DNA of 64,000 nucleotides from Apium graveolens (taxonomy: Eukaryota > Streptophyta > Magnoliopsida > Apiales > Apiaceae). Made by a program: the position numbers and the translations under genes. Numbering within the stretch: position 1 is the first letter of the stretch; every line of letters begins with the position of its first letter. The stretch spans positions 67,886,907 to 67,950,906 of the forward strand of contig NC_133657.1 of the NCBI RefSeq assembly GCF_009905375.1, in the 5' to 3' direction. Positions 23,551-36,600 of this stretch are shown piece by piece. A model generated the notes under the pieces. It saw nothing but the letters and a program-made list of their open reading frames with translations. It did not search any database and was not told where the DNA came from.

Positions 23551-24549
23551 AAATCAATCTAGTTGAATTTGTTCATCTACATCCCTGATGTAACTAGCAT
23601 CATCGTCAAAATCATCATCTGGTAAGTTGGGCATAAAAAACTCAAACTCAAGCTCTACTTCCACGGATCCCTCATTTTCATCTCCGCTATCATCATAGTG
23701 TTTTCTTACGGGAAATTTCAACACCACGGACCATAATTTTTCAAGAGGATCGTCGATATAACAGACCTGCTTAACATGTATTGCCAACACAAATGGATCA
23801 TTAAAAAAACCAGGCCTATTCAAATTAACTAATGTATATCCTAATTCATTGACCTTGATTCCTTTGTTCATATCCACCCACTTACAGAGAAAAAGAGGGA
23901 TCCTAAAGTTGTTATAGTCCAACTCCCATATAAAATTTATAACACCGTATTATGTATGTGATGTATGCTGAATATTTTTGTCCATACCCTCCACAACCAT
24001 TGTATCAGCATCTACACACACTCCACTACACTGAACTTGACGCGCATCATCACGAGACTTGGTGCTAAATGTAACCCCATGCACCTTGTAGCCACTGAAT
24101 GTAGGCACATCGTTATTAGGCCCGTCTGTGACCCACCTTATATGTTGCGGTACCTCCTCTCCATCTAGTAAATTTGATGCAATCTGTGAAAAATTAAATT
24201 ACACATAATTTGCAAGGTTTCCAATAATAACAATGGAGGTAAATGACTGAATATTAACAATTAAGCAAACACAAAATCTTTTCTTTAAACCATTTTTGGA
24301 AAGTTTCATTTTGCCTATTCTTTAGCCAGATTTCGTCATTTCCACGTTCCGGAAATTGGTCCATCAAAAATGACAAGTGTTCACTACAATTAAAACGGAA
24401 GATGTAAAGAATTATGATATATGTATGGTTATAACTAAACTGTGCATGAAGGATAATAAAAATACTTACTCAAAATATGGCACACATCCGTACTATTATG
24501 TAGGACACACAAATGCGCAAGGTGCAAATCTTTGGTGCTCGGGGTGATC
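23551..24549 (-). pseudogene. CACTA transposase C-terminal region (DUF4216-like)
   Basis: The clear part (23554-23922) starts with a LDYNNFRIPLFLCKWVDM segment and continues KVNELGYTLVNLNR, DPFVLAIHVKQVCYIDDP, then a very acidic tail (DDDFDDDASYIRDVDE). This is the C-terminal DUF4216-type domain found after the TNP2 transposase core in plant CACTA elements. Upstream to 24549 the frame is broken by stops and probable introns. At 24549 it would join the part at 62965 once the Tekay insertion and one ATTGT are discounted; the reading continues sensibly there (GATMITPSTKDLHLAHLCVL). Confidence 0.78.
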
Positions 24550-24554
24550 ATTGT

Positions 24555-26644
24555 TGTAATATCCGGGAAAATTACGTGAATATTTTATATGTTAAATAAA
24601 TAAATATTATATGTTCTATAAATTTAAAGTAATTACTGCCATGATATTAGATGTTACCGTTGATATGTGTGTTTCAGTGCGGGCCAGAAAATTTTTCGAT
24701 TGATTAATATATGCGTTTAAACTTCAATTATATGAATCGATCTGCAATTCGAACTCGTATTTATTTGCGTATTTACCAAGGTACTCGTCTTATTTCATTT
24801 TACGCGTGTTTCAATGCATTTTATGTGTTATCGGGATTTTATGTTAATTTAGGGATCGTTTATGTTTTTCAAATATAAGTGGACCGGGACCCCACCGGGA
24901 CGTCAAACCCCACAAAATCCGTGTTTTTATTTTTATAAAATTATTCGTATTTCAAATACCCTTTATTTTTGTATTTTTGAATTTTTCGCAAATTTTGGGG
25001 AATTTTGACATTAATTTTGTATTTTATCCTTTTTAAAATTATTTCCCGTAATTATTATTTTGGGGCTTAATTATTGTAATTTAGGGGATAAAAACACCCT
25101 TAATTTATTTTAGGGTATCAATATCTGCAATAGTATAAATAGCTGATTAGATTAATTGATTGATTTTGTTTTTATAAAAATTCAGAAAAAAAAATTATAA
25201 AAGAAAAACCAAGAACAAGTGGGGGTGTTCTTGAGGGTAGGAATTAAAATCAAAAGTTGAAGGTGATTCTGGGATCCGTTTGTGATGCTCGAATAATCGA
25301 TTTGAAGCTCTCTTCAAGCTCTATCTGTTGATATCAACATCATTAACTGAGGTTAAGCCTTCTGTGATTTCATTTTTTTCATTTTTTTTCCTGTTTAAAT
25401 TCGATTTTGATCATAGGATGGTTGTTTGATGTTTTTGATCATTGATTAATGTTCCTGTGTCTGTGAGGAATGATTTGGTGTTTAATTTTGTTGATTTTGG
25501 TTAAGAAATGATAGAGTTCGAAGTTCTTGGGTTATTAAGTTTTTCAAATCGAAATTCTGGAGATATGCTTGATTCTGGGTTAGTTTGAAGCTTAGGAACA
25601 GATCCTAAATGAGTTAAGCTTTAATTTGGTAGTTGAACCACTGAATTTGGTTCGAAAACGAAGGTTTCTGGTAGTTTGGGTGGAGGTCGCCGGATAATGG
25701 TTGGAGTTGATCGGTTTTTTAACGGAATTTTGATTCCGGGATTGTTGGACCTTGCTGGGATTACTGGAAGCTAGAGGACGGAGTTTAGGACGTTTTAGTG
25801 GCAAAATCAGGGTGAGACGATGGGGTTTTCAACCGGGTTGAGGACGGCGGTTCGGCCGGTCGTCGGCCGGATTCTGGAAATACCCAGATTCCGGCGACTG
25901 GATCACCGTTCTGGTCGTCTTCCCCAGCCAATCCCCTACGAACCCTAACCCTAACCCTGACCCGTTTTTAAAACCCGAGAGATTACCCGCTTTTGATTTA
26001 TTTTTCCCCAAATTCCCCACCTGAATTTTGTTTCTGTTTTTATTTTAAAGATTTATTCAGAAATTCAATTTTAGTTTTAGAAAAATCATTTATTTGATTT
26101 CAAAAAATCATTTACTTATTACTTTAAATTCTAAAAATTATTTACTTAATTATTTTAAATTTCTAAAATTATTTTCTTTTATTATTTTCAAAAATATAAT
26201 TTGATTGAATTATTAATAATTTATTTTAGTTAATTATTTATGAATTTAATTAATTGATTAAAATCATTTAATCAATTAATTTCATTTATAAATAGTTAAA
26301 TAAATGTAAATTATTTATAATTAATTCAAATAATTCATAAAAAATGTTTTTAATCTTTTAAAAATTATATTTTGGTATTAAAAAAATTCAATTAATATTA
26401 TTATTAATTGATTTATTTCCATTTATTTCTTATTTTATTTATAATAATTAAACCGTTCGTCCGTTTAATACGAAACGAACGCGTATAGACTTAGAAAAAC
26501 ATTACGCTTTCAATAAAAATACTTTTAAGACCTAAAATCTTTTGTATTGCAATGACATTTGATTTGTGTATCAGTTTAAGTCGGTATCTGATCGGTAAAT
26601 ATTATTAATGACTTGATTTTCATTCAGAACGCACTGAGACATAT
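24555..26644 (+). repeat. 5' LTR of the Tekay element, first part
   Basis: It matches 59538-61620 nearly base for base. Element B interrupts it after the CATAT at 26640-26644. A telomere-like stretch lies at 25941-25958. Open stretches on the minus strand here recur in the other LTR but look like chance. Confidence 0.92.
25941..25958 (+). repeat. Telomere-like repeat inside the Tekay LTR
   Basis: AACCCTAACCCTAACCCT, three units of the plant telomere repeat complement, also present at 60921-60938 in the other LTR. It belongs to the LTR and is not a chromosome end. Confidence 0.85.
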
Positions 26645-27258
26645 TGTTAGGTCACACACACTGTAGAAGGGGGTTGAATACAGTGTATAGTACAATCAAA
26701 TCGAATTCAAAGAACACAAGTAACAGAAAACAAACTTTATTAAACTCTGTTACAATGTGTAACTGTCCTCTCTCAATGATGAACAAATTATCACGAGAGC
26801 TGCTAGGGTTACAATGAATATTATTCTCGCTAATGATAACACTTATAGTGTAAACCCTATGTCTGTGTTTATATACTACACAGTTTCAAGATAATCGCTA
26901 ATTGATATAGAATATAATTCTGCTTCCTAAAATATATCAATCAGATATCTTTTCTTCCAAGTATTCTATTCTTCATAGAATTCCTTCTTCATGCATATCT
27001 CTTCTTGCGTTTGTCTTGATCTTCTTTCCTTTCAATCAGCCACCTTCCTTATCTGAAAGTCTCCTTAAGTCTTGATATTATCTTCTGATAAATATCTCCT
27101 GATAACTTAAGTTTTGACAACTTAAGTTCTGATATCTTAAGTACTGAGTTCAATATAAATGTTGATTTCCAGTTAAGTACTGATTTGTCCTGTTTAAGTA
27201 AGATCTGAAAACTAAACACAAATCACATTAGACATGACATTATCAAATATATCTAACA
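26645..27258 (-). repeat. 3' LTR of element B
   Basis: Preceded on the minus strand by the polypurine tract (complement of 27259-27273, ATCTCCCCCAACTTG on the plus strand). It contains AAGTTCTGAT near 27123 and variants on both sides. Confidence 0.92.
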
Positions 27259-27410
27259 ATCTCCCCCAACTTGTAAATTAGCATAATATACAACTTTAAC
27301 AGATATTTGATGATGTCAAAAACATTAAGTACAAATGCATGAGAATTTGACTAGATAACTAGAACTTACAGTCCTTAAAGCTTTACCAACTTTAACTTAT
27401 GATAAGAACT

Positions 27411-30400
27411 TTAGTCTGTATATACATCAGAATTTGAGCAGTTGTAGATCTTGACTTGGCTTAAATTACTGATCTTTTTGATGTCAGGAGTTGTTCTGAG
27501 ATAGTTCTTTAGCAAACATCTCTCAGCATATTTAAGTTCATCAATCATCCTCCTTTTAGCATTCTTCAATTCAACTGTATCTTCACCAATTTGAAAGATA
27601 GAAGCTCTGAGATCATTTATTTTGTCTTTCCTTATGTCCTGATCCAGTATGATCAAATATGCCTTGTCAGACTCAAGATTGAATTCTACATCCATATAAC
27701 CCAGAAAGATAGTTATAATCTTAGTAGAGTTAGGCTTCATCTTGACAATATCACCCTTGTGATCTCTGTACTTGGGACAGTATGTGCTGTCAGATTTTAC
27801 AGAATAAAGCTTCTTCTGTCTCTGAATTTGAGTCTTCAAATAATTTGCAGCATTTTCTGTTAATCTGTTCTTCACTTGAAGTAGAAATAAAACATATTCT
27901 AGTTCCTCAAAATACTTCAGTGGTATAGCATTTTCCCATATGTGGTAAACCCTTCCATCTGTCATGAAATATAACAAGATGTGTTCTTTCAAGAAGGTAT
28001 GGTAAACCATCTGTATAGATTCAAGCTGATTCAATCTTTCAGGAGTTGCTCCAACACCTTGTTCACTTAAGAAAGTTGGATCATTGGTTGTGTTATGCAC
28101 TCTTCTTTCATCAGCACTACCCAATCCAGATTTGTCTCTTGCTTCCTTTCCTGTAACCACTCTTGCTTCAAAACCACTTGCTGCAGTCTTCAAAGGTTGA
28201 GTCTGTTTAGCTTTAGTGAATTCTGGTAGGAGTAACCTTGAGGATTTAACATGAGCAAAGTCAGAGGTTTCCTTTAACTTATCTTCTGATATCAAGCTAA
28301 CTTGAGCTATGTTAGAGGTTGCTTGCTTCAGTGTTATATCAGAACTTACTATATCTTGACTCTGAACAACTTGAGCCATGTCAGAGGTTGTTTGAGAAAT
28401 GTTCTTTGAAACCAGAGTAAGATTAGCATCTTCAACAGATATTTCTTTATCCATAGGTGGCACATAAACCTTTACAAGTTCACCAACTTTTTCTTTGCCC
28501 TTGGACCTTGGATCTATCTGCATTTGTGATTTAGCCTTGGTTGCCTCAGGATTTACCCTTTCTTTTATCACAATGCCTTTAGCCTTAGGAATTTTCTTTT
28601 CAGCAACAGAAGCTTAAGATTTGGAGTTGACTTTTTCTGACTTAAGTCTAGCTTCTTCTTCCTTTAGACTTTCAAAGTCCATTCCTGGATTTTCTTTCAG
28701 AAATAACTGTCTTGAAATTTCCTCAACAAGTTCCAGATGTTCATCAGAACTTATCCTTTTACCAGTATCAGAAATTATTCTTCTCCGAGTATCAGAACTT
28801 GTTCATTGACTTGTAGTTCCAGCTTTACTTGATGAAAGACCTCTACCTTGACCATGACCTCCACCCATTCCAGAGTTTCCCGAGTCATCTTTTCCATCAT
28901 CCTTTCCCTTCAGTGTCTTAATAGGTTTGCATTTGGACTTAATTACTTTCTCCCCCTTTTGGCATCAGCAGGTAATAGAAGAGAGACAAGCAATTCCACT
29001 GAGGATTGGATCTCATTGAGTTGATTTTGATGAGAAGCTTGATTCTTCAGAATTTCATCAATCTGAGACTGTTGCTTTTCTTGGGTTTTCTCAATGTAGG
29101 AAATTCTGTCAAAGGTAGGTTGGAAAAACCTTTTCTTTTCAAGTTTCAAATTCATATCTTGCTGGATCAAGTTTTCTTGAATTTTATTCACCTTGTCATA
29201 AGTTATTGAGTGTTGACCTTAAAGGTGTCTTGTACTCAATGCAGTAACTCTCAGCTGAGTCTTGAAATCATCATTTATCATCATTTCATCAGCTTTTGCA
29301 AGATGCTCAGGAAGAATCTTTTCAGAAGGAACAAAGGTAACTGTGTTCCACTCCTTAGTCCACTCCTGTCCTCTAGGAGTTTCACTCCAAGGTACTGGTG
29401 TTTCCCCTATAACAAACTTTTTGACTATCTCAGCTTTATGAACAGTTTATTGAGGTGCATGTCCTCATGGACCAGCTGCATCAGCATATACATTTGTAGC
29501 AGCAGCTTCACCAGTAACTTCATCATTAGTAGCATCAGAACTTATAGAATCAACATCAGCAGTATCCTCTGATAAAAGAATAGTATGAGAGGCTATGGAG
29601 GCTTCAACATCATCCTCTAAGAGCTGATCTTCAATTAAGTTATAATCAACAGCCATATTCTAATGTTCACCTAAAATCTGATCTTCAGTATCTAGATGCA
29701 GAGAAGGTGTTGTAGGCAATTCTGGATTAAAATCAGCATCAGGAATTGGTGTTGTTGGTGGAGTGATTGGAGCTGGTGGAGCTTCTAAATACAGAACCTC
29801 AGGCACAATCAGGTTGTAAATATCAATCTCAGCACTTGTGCCTGGGTCTTCAGTAGGTACTTGATGAATTATAGGAGACACAGGAGGTGTAGATACTCTG
29901 TCTTGAGCTGTATCCTGAATTGGTGACAATGATGATGTAGATGCAGTAGCTTCAGCAATTGGCTCCTTTGAGATCAGAGATTCCTGATCTCCTTCCTTAG
30001 CTGCTGCTTCCTCATCCTCTGAAACTGGCTTAGCCCTGTCCCTATGAGCTCTCTGTTTCTTGTATCTCTTTGAAGGTGGAGATACCTTGGGAGTTTCATC
30101 AGAATACATCCTTCTAAGCCTTTTGAGAAGCTTAGAACCCCCAATTCCAGTATCCTTCTGAGAAGAGACCTTCTCAGCTTCTTTGACAACAGGTTCTGAC
30201 ACTGGAACCTGTTCCTCACTGTCTGACTCATCTCTCTAAACAATCCTCCTTCTCTTCTGTTGTGTCTGAGGTACAGTCTTTGTCCTCTTGGGCTTTGAAG
30301 ATGAAGGCCTCACAGTATGTGCTGATGATGAAGGTTGAGATGTCTGTGAAGGTTTAAAATATGTTCTGATTGAGGGTTGAGTAGGTTAAGGTTGAGAAGT

Positions 30401-31294
30401 TTGAGGTGTAAGTATGATATGTTCTGATGGTTGTTGTGGTGGCTGGGATGTGCTGGTGGGTTGAATATCAGGGTAAACAGATCTGTAGGTGTGAGGATCA
30501 GCATTTACCAGAATCTGTTTTACAGACTGAGGTATCTGTAAGGGTCTAACCACTTGTTTCTTTATGTCAGCATTTAACAAATCATTAAAAGCCCGTTTTG
30601 CAAGTTTAAAAGGTGGAATTAAATCGGTGGTAGGTTGGGGTTCATCAGCACAACAAAAATTATATATAAGCTGACAGAATCTAGCAAAGTACACGACATT
30701 CCTATCTTCTGTCATCCTATCCCCTATAAAACCTAGCAAAACACTTGAAAAATCAAAGTGAGTTTGATGAATGAGAGCATATCCGATGTGCTGACTCATA
30801 ATTAAAATGGCATCAAAGTTGGAGCACTTATTGGCGAATGCCTTAGTAATACAATCGAAGAAAAAGTTCCATTCCTTCCTGATTTTTGTTCTTTTCAATT
30901 GTCCAAGCTTTCCCAAACTGCCCTCATAACCCAAACTGGCCATGAACTGCTGTAGAACAGGTTCCTCCACTGTGGAAAAAGTACAGCCTTCTGGTAAGTG
31001 GAGAGCTTTACGAACTGCTCAAGGAGTAACCACATGCTCAACATCATTCACTTCAAAAACGATGCTTGGAGTACCAGTAGCACCACTATTATCAAAATAC
31101 CCAGTCCGCCAGAATGTCAGAACTTGTTGGGTTGAAATGGCTTGAGGTTGGGTCAAAGCATACCCAATCTCACTATTTGCTAGAAAATCTTGCACAAAGT
31201 GCAAATCAGATGGAGCTTCAGCCTTGTTCAAGATTGCAGCATAGTTGTTAGGTATAAACTTGGCTCCATCTACAATCAAGTCCTTGGGTGCCAT
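27411..31294 (-). pseudogene. Element B ORF3: large extra protein downstream of pol
   Basis: It starts with ATG at 31294 (MAPKDLIVDGAKF). The N-terminal region to about 30600 contains RKEWNFFFDCITKAF, KCSNFD and YFARF, motifs shared with ORF3 of element C. A long Ser/Thr/Pro/Gln/acidic spacer follows with a basic patch (SKLLKRLRRMYSDE). A coiled coil (IDEILKNQASHQNQLNEI, 28943-29191) comes next, then an internal purine tract. The last domain (about 27420-28000) has TDGRVYHIWENAIPLKYFEE and aligns loosely with KEGREIQWPLHRILQ in element C. Stops include a TGA at 31019 and TAAs; the frame shifts at the purine tract (28946-28960). No known fold was recognised. Sireviruses are known for an extra, sometimes env-like, ORF after pol, but I see no signal peptide or membrane span. 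Confidence 0.75.
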
Positions 31295-31985
31295 GAGAAA
31301 TAATTGAGAAATTAGGTTGCCGGTAAGGTGTTTGATAAAATGTCTATATAATAAATCGTCAGTAGTTGTGAGAGAGAATAAGAGTAACAAGAGAGATAAA
31401 GTATGAAAGTGAATAAAAGATTTTATAATCTTTTCTCTCTTTTACTTATACACGGTTAAAAAAATAGCCGTTGAGACACCTGTCAGACATGCAGCAGTAA
31501 AAGATAATTAATGGGCATGAGTATTCAGTAATCATTACTTATCACATGCAGTTTTTCAAGGAGAAAAACCATTCCACCTACCAAGTAATCCCATTAATCA
31601 AGGATGTTCAGTTTTATTTTAAATTTTAAAACTGTTCCCACTAAATAAATTATTATTACTGCTTTACCAATATTCTGTAAAAATATGACCAATGAGAGAA
31701 TGACCATAAATAAACAAAGTAAATAAATACTGTCACATCAGAATCAGAACTTGATTTGTATCAGAGCTAAAAAGGTCATCAGAATATGGTTAGTATCAGG
31801 ATTTAAAATGTCATCAGAATATGAAATGACTCAGAGACAAAATCTTGCAAAAAGATAAGATATCATTAATATATTAAGCAAATACATTTCATGAAACTTA
31901 AATTACATGCATAAAATTACAAGATTGTCCTAGTCTAAAATGTCTAACATCAACAGCTTTAGTCCTAAGCTAAGAAGCCTAACGA
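31295..31985 (-). promoter_or_regulatory. Leader and probable promoter region of element B ORF3
   Basis: On the minus strand a CT-rich leader of about 100 bases precedes the ATG at 31294. A weak TATA-like GTATAAG lies near 31450. The farther part carries ATCAGAACTT and variants near 31740-31830. No gene is seen in it. Confidence 0.4.
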
Positions 31986-32222
31986 CTAACTCCTTCTACT
32001 GCTGACGAAGAGCACTGCAAGACGGATAATCCGTTCTTGCTGACGGAGATAATAGAGATGTAGATCTCTTTGGACAGTCAACAAGTCATTTTTAATGATC
32101 TCTGGAAATTGAATCCAGAGATTATGAGGAATGTTGTTGATAGGATATGCAGTCGAAATCCTATTTTGAAAAATATACACAGTTTCGGTGCCATAGTTGT
32201 AAAACCAACCAAACTCAACCAT
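31986..32222 (-). CDS. 78-codon ORF of unknown function between pol and ORF3 of element B
   Basis: The ATG at 32222 (AAAAATGGTTG context on the minus strand) opens a frame of 78 codons ending in TAG at 31986-31988. The protein starts MVEFGWFYNYGTETVYIF. It is rich in aromatic residues at the N-terminus and has a helical, charged C-terminal half (LLTVQRDLHLYYLRQQERII). A TATA-like box (TATTTAAA on the minus strand, 32299-32306) lies 77 bases upstream, with a CT-rich leader between. No homologue was recognised and element C has nothing at this place. It may be a captured or newly formed gene, or a chance ORF. Unlike gag, pol and ORF3 of this copy, it has no stop or frameshift. Confidence 0.45.
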   Translation of the reverse strand: MVEFGWFYNYGTETVYIFQNRISTAYPINNIPHNLWIQFPEIIKNDLLTVQRDLHLYYLRQQERIIRLAVLFVSSRRS

Positions 32223-32298
32223 TTTTGTTGATATGAAAGAGAAGAGAGAGTGAGTTTGTGAGAAAGTGAAGAATGCTTTGATTGGAATGAAGTGGTTG

Positions 32299-32306
32299 TT
32301 TAAATA
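32299..32306 (-). promoter_or_regulatory. TATA-like box upstream of the small ORF
   Basis: TATTTAAA on the minus strand, followed by a leader rich in CT and CA to the ATG at 32222. The arrangement looks like a normal plant core promoter. Confidence 0.45.
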
Positions 32307-33654
32307 GCCAATGGAATACCAAGGGACGAGAGGACGGGGCAACAATTATAAGTAAAAATAATGACCCCTCGATTCCCTAGACTGATGAGTAATAACAACA
32401 GCCATTGGAAGCTTAAAACAGGAGTTAATGAGCACACGAAACCAGCAAAAATTACTATCCATTTACGAGTACCACTAACCCAAATTATGTTGACTTTTAA
32501 TATCTCACCCAAACATATTCTGATTTTAAATATGACTGTTTCAGATTTTAACCACAAATAAGTCAAGTAAAGAATCAGGATTTAATATCAGAACTTAGAC
32601 TTATATCAGAACTTAACAGTCATCAGAACATGATTCCTTAACTTGAAAGGTGAATGTCTATTTCTGTAATTTTTCACACAAATTCTGATTTCATTTCTTC
32701 AGAACTTAATCATCAGAACTTCCATCATAACTTGTCCTCAGAATTTATGCAACTGACACTTAAATTGTTCATCTAAAAGAACATTTATCACCACAGTAAT
32801 TTTCATCATTCATATGGAGTGTACGTGTGTGCAGTAAGCTAAATATCATATAAAGATTAAAGTCTGATTCACTTCAGTACATCTTAGAAATAAGGCATAA
32901 CTAAGAACTGTGCTCAAAATCTGTCATGATTCTGAAGTCTACTTTAAAATGAGTTTATGCATGAGTCCACCTCAACTGTTTTGTGCTCATTTTATGCATC
33001 TTTTGAAATTCCTTTTTACAGTGGCTTCTCAGTGTAAGTGAGTCACGACTGCTTATCAGAATTTATGCTATTATCAGAGTATTTCTCCAGTAATCATAGA
33101 GTGTGAAAAGTCACTAAGAAAATTTTATTTTGCTTTTCTAATGCATATTACTTAATACCAGCAATGCACTTGGGTCTTCTCTTCCACATATTTACTCTAG
33201 ATCTCAAAGGAGTACCTGATTTTTATTACCTTTTTCTTTTCCTTTTTCTTTTGATAAGTCAGGTTTATCAACACTTAGTACATCCACCAGATTTACTAAT
33301 ATCAGAACTTAACAGATAAGAAGCATTATTCTAGTTTTTGACTTAGTAATAAGATAGACAAAGTAAACTTAACTAAGATCAATATCAGAATTTGCTTGTG
33401 TTAAGAGATTTCCACATAAATAATTACTTCATACATGGGACCTTTAGTTTATTAGAGATTATTAGGTCAACATCGAGCACAGTTATCCTCATTGGATTAA
33501 ATAGTCACTGAAATATTCATATCACTATCAGAGTTTAGAAATTAACATCAGACAACAACCAGTTCTTAAGCAATTTTCAATTTAAGCACGGAATACACAA
33601 AGATAGTAATATCTGTAAATACTGATCATAAAATCTGATGTATCAGAACATAAA
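32307..33654 (-). other. Untranslated region between pol and the small ORF, rich in ATCAGAACTT
   Basis: No reading frame of note. ATCAGAACTT or close variants occur repeatedly (for example near 32588, 32610, 32715, 33300 and 33385). This matches the motif-rich region after pol in element C. Confidence 0.6.
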
Positions 33655-36600
33655 CTAAGCAGATTTAGAGAAAGAACCTGAAACCATTCCAAGTTCATTT
33701 ACCAATCTTGTAAAAGTAGCTCTACATAATGGTTTTATAAAAATATCTGCTAGTTGTTGATCTGTTGGAACAAAATGTAATTCCACTGTACCTTCCATCA
33801 CATGTTCCTTTATGAAATGGTACCTAATGCTGATGTGCTTTGTCATTGAGTGTTGAACTGGATTACCTGTCATAGCAATAGCACTTTGATTATCACAGTA
33901 AATAGGGATTTTAAAATATGTTAACCCATAATCCAGTAACTGATTCTTCATCCAAAGAATCTGTGCACAACAGCTTCCTGCAGTAATGTACTCTGCTTTT
34001 ACAGTTGATGTGGAAATTGACTTTTATTTCTTTCTAAACCAAGAAACTAATTTGCCTCCAAGAAATTGGCAGCTTCCACTTGTGCTTTTCCTATCAATTT
34101 TACATCCTGCAAAATCTGCATCTGAGTAACCTATTAGCTTAAAATCTAATTCTCTAGGATACCACAATCCTAGATCAGATGTACCTTTAAGGTACTTGAA
34201 AATTCTTTTCACAGTTGTTAAGTGAGGTTCTCTTGGATCTGCTTGAAATCTTGCACAAAGATAGGTAGCATACATGATATCAGGTCTACTTGCAGTTAGA
34301 TAGAATAAGGAGCCAATCATACCTCTGTAATCAGTAATATCTACTGATGTACCAGTTTCCTTATCCAATTTTGTTGCAGTGGCCATGGGAGTGGATGCAC
34401 TTGGATTGACAAATAAAGGTGCCTTCTTCATTCTGCTTGACTTGAAGGCCCAGAAAATAGCTAAGTTCCCCCATCATACTCATTTGATATCTTGACTGCA
34501 TGAGTTTGGCAAACTTCTTGCAAAGTCTGTCATTTGTAGAACCAAAAATGATATCATCAACATATATTTGCACCAAAAGTAAGTCCTTTCCATGGTTGAG
34601 GTAGAATAGTGTTTTGTCAGTAGTTCCTCTGTTGAATCCACTTTCCAGAAGAAACTGAGCTAAAGTCTCATACCATGCTCTTGGAGCTTGCTTAAGGCCA
34701 TAAAGTGCTTTATCAAGCCTGTAGACATGATTTGGAAGTTTGGAATCTACAAAGCCTGGAGGTTGTTCAACATATACTTCCTCTTCCAATTCTCCATTGA
34801 GAAAAGCACTTTTCACATCCATTTGAAAGACAGTAAACTTTTTGTGAGCAGCATAAGCCAAAAATATCCTTATGGCTTCAAATCTAGCAACTGGTGCAAA
34901 TGTTTCATCATAATCAATTCCCTCCTGTTGAGAATATCCTTTTGCAACCAGCCTTGCTTTATTCCTTGTAATTATGCCATCACTATCAGTTTTGTTTCTG
35001 AACAGCCACTTTGTACCAACAACAGATCTGTTCTTTGTTCTTGGCACTAGGGTCCAGACTTTGTTTCTTTCAAATTCATTTAACTCTTCCTGCATTGCTT
35101 GCACCCAATCAGCATCTTAAAGAGCTTCTTCCACTTTCTTTGGTTCAGTCTGAGAAAGAAAAGAATTATATAGACATTCATTTGAGGTAGTTGTTCTAGT
35201 TCTGACACATGCATCAGGATTTCCAATAATTAAGTCAGGTGTATATGATTTAGTCCACTTCCTTGCAGATGGAAGGTTTTCTCTAGAATTGGATGCTCCC
35301 CCATGATCCATGCTGTCTTCATCAACATTTTCTGATGCTCCCCCTGAAATTATGCTCTCTGAGTTGGATCCTTCAGAAATTGAGTTTCCAGAATTATCAG
35401 AACTTGCATCATCAGAACTTGATGAATCAGAACTTGAAGAGCCAGTTGTAGGTTCTGATGCTTCTTGAGATGTGGTTGTATCTTTAGTATGCTCCCCCTG
35501 CACAGGTGCATCTTCCTTTGGCGTAGTCACCACAATTTCAATAATATCAGAGTTTAATCCATCGGAGTTTGAAGTATCAGGATTTAGACTGTCAGGATGT
35601 AGACTGTCAGGATTTACAGTATCAGAATTTAAATCTTCATTTTCAAATCTCAGCTGATCATGATCATTGAAATTTTCAAGTCTAGTGATCTTCTTATCAT
35701 CAAAAGAGACATTGATAGATTCCATGACAACCCTTGTTCTTAAATTGTAGACTCTGAAGGCTTTTGTGGAAAGTGGATATCCAACAAAAATTCCTTCATC
35801 AGCTTTTAAATCAAATTTGGATAGCTGTTCAGGATGAGTCTTAAGAACAAAACACTTGCATCCAAATACATGAAAATACTTCAGATTTGGCTTCTTTTTC
35901 TTCACCATCTCATATGATGTCTTTCCATGCTTGTTAATGAGTGTTGCATTCTGAGTAAAACAAACAGTCTGCACAGCTTCAGCCCAAAAATAGGTTGGTA
36001 GCTTTGCTTCATCAAGCATAGTTCGTGCAGCTTCAATAAGAGTTCTATTCTTTCTTTCAACAACTCCATTTTGTTGTGGAGTTCCAGGAGCAGAAAATTC
36101 CTGCTTGATTCCATGGTCTTTGCAGAACTCTTCCATGATCAAATTCTTGAACTCAGTGTCATTATCACTTCTTATAAACTTCACAGAATCTTTGACCAAT
36201 TTATCCAGCTGCTTGACATGATTAATCAAAATAGATGCAGTTTCACTTTTTGTGTGCAAGAAATACACCCATGTGTATCTGTTAAACTCATCCACTATGA
36301 CTATAGCATATTTCTTCTTTGCAATAGACATGACATTCACTGGACCAAATAGATCAACATGTAGTAGGTGATAAGGCTCAAGAATTGATGATTCAGTCTT
36401 GCTCTTCAATGAAGATTTTCTTTGTTTTGCCTTTTGACATGAATCACAAAGGCCATCAGGAGCAAATACTGATTTTGGCAGTCCTCTCACAAGATCTTTC
36501 TTGACTAGCTCATTTATATTGTTGAAATTTAAATGAGAGAGTTTCTTGTGCCAATTCCAGTTTTCTTCAATTGATGCTCTACTTAACAGACAGATTGCAG

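Noticed and set aside
24555..24600. Second, independent Tekay insertion starting at 24555
   Set aside because: The same LTR resumes after element B at 39984 and ends next to the PBS, and ATTGT flanks both far ends, so it is one element.
25941..25958. Interstitial telomere or chromosome fusion site
   Set aside because: Only three units, and duplicated at the same place in both LTRs of one element.
25829..26020. Minus-strand open stretch repeated almost identically at 60809-61000
   Set aside because: Both lie in the two LTRs of the Tekay element; the similarity is LTR identity and no protein family is recognisable.
29210..29572. Plus-strand open stretch of 120 codons
   Set aside because: Antisense shadow of ORF3 in element B; no known domain.
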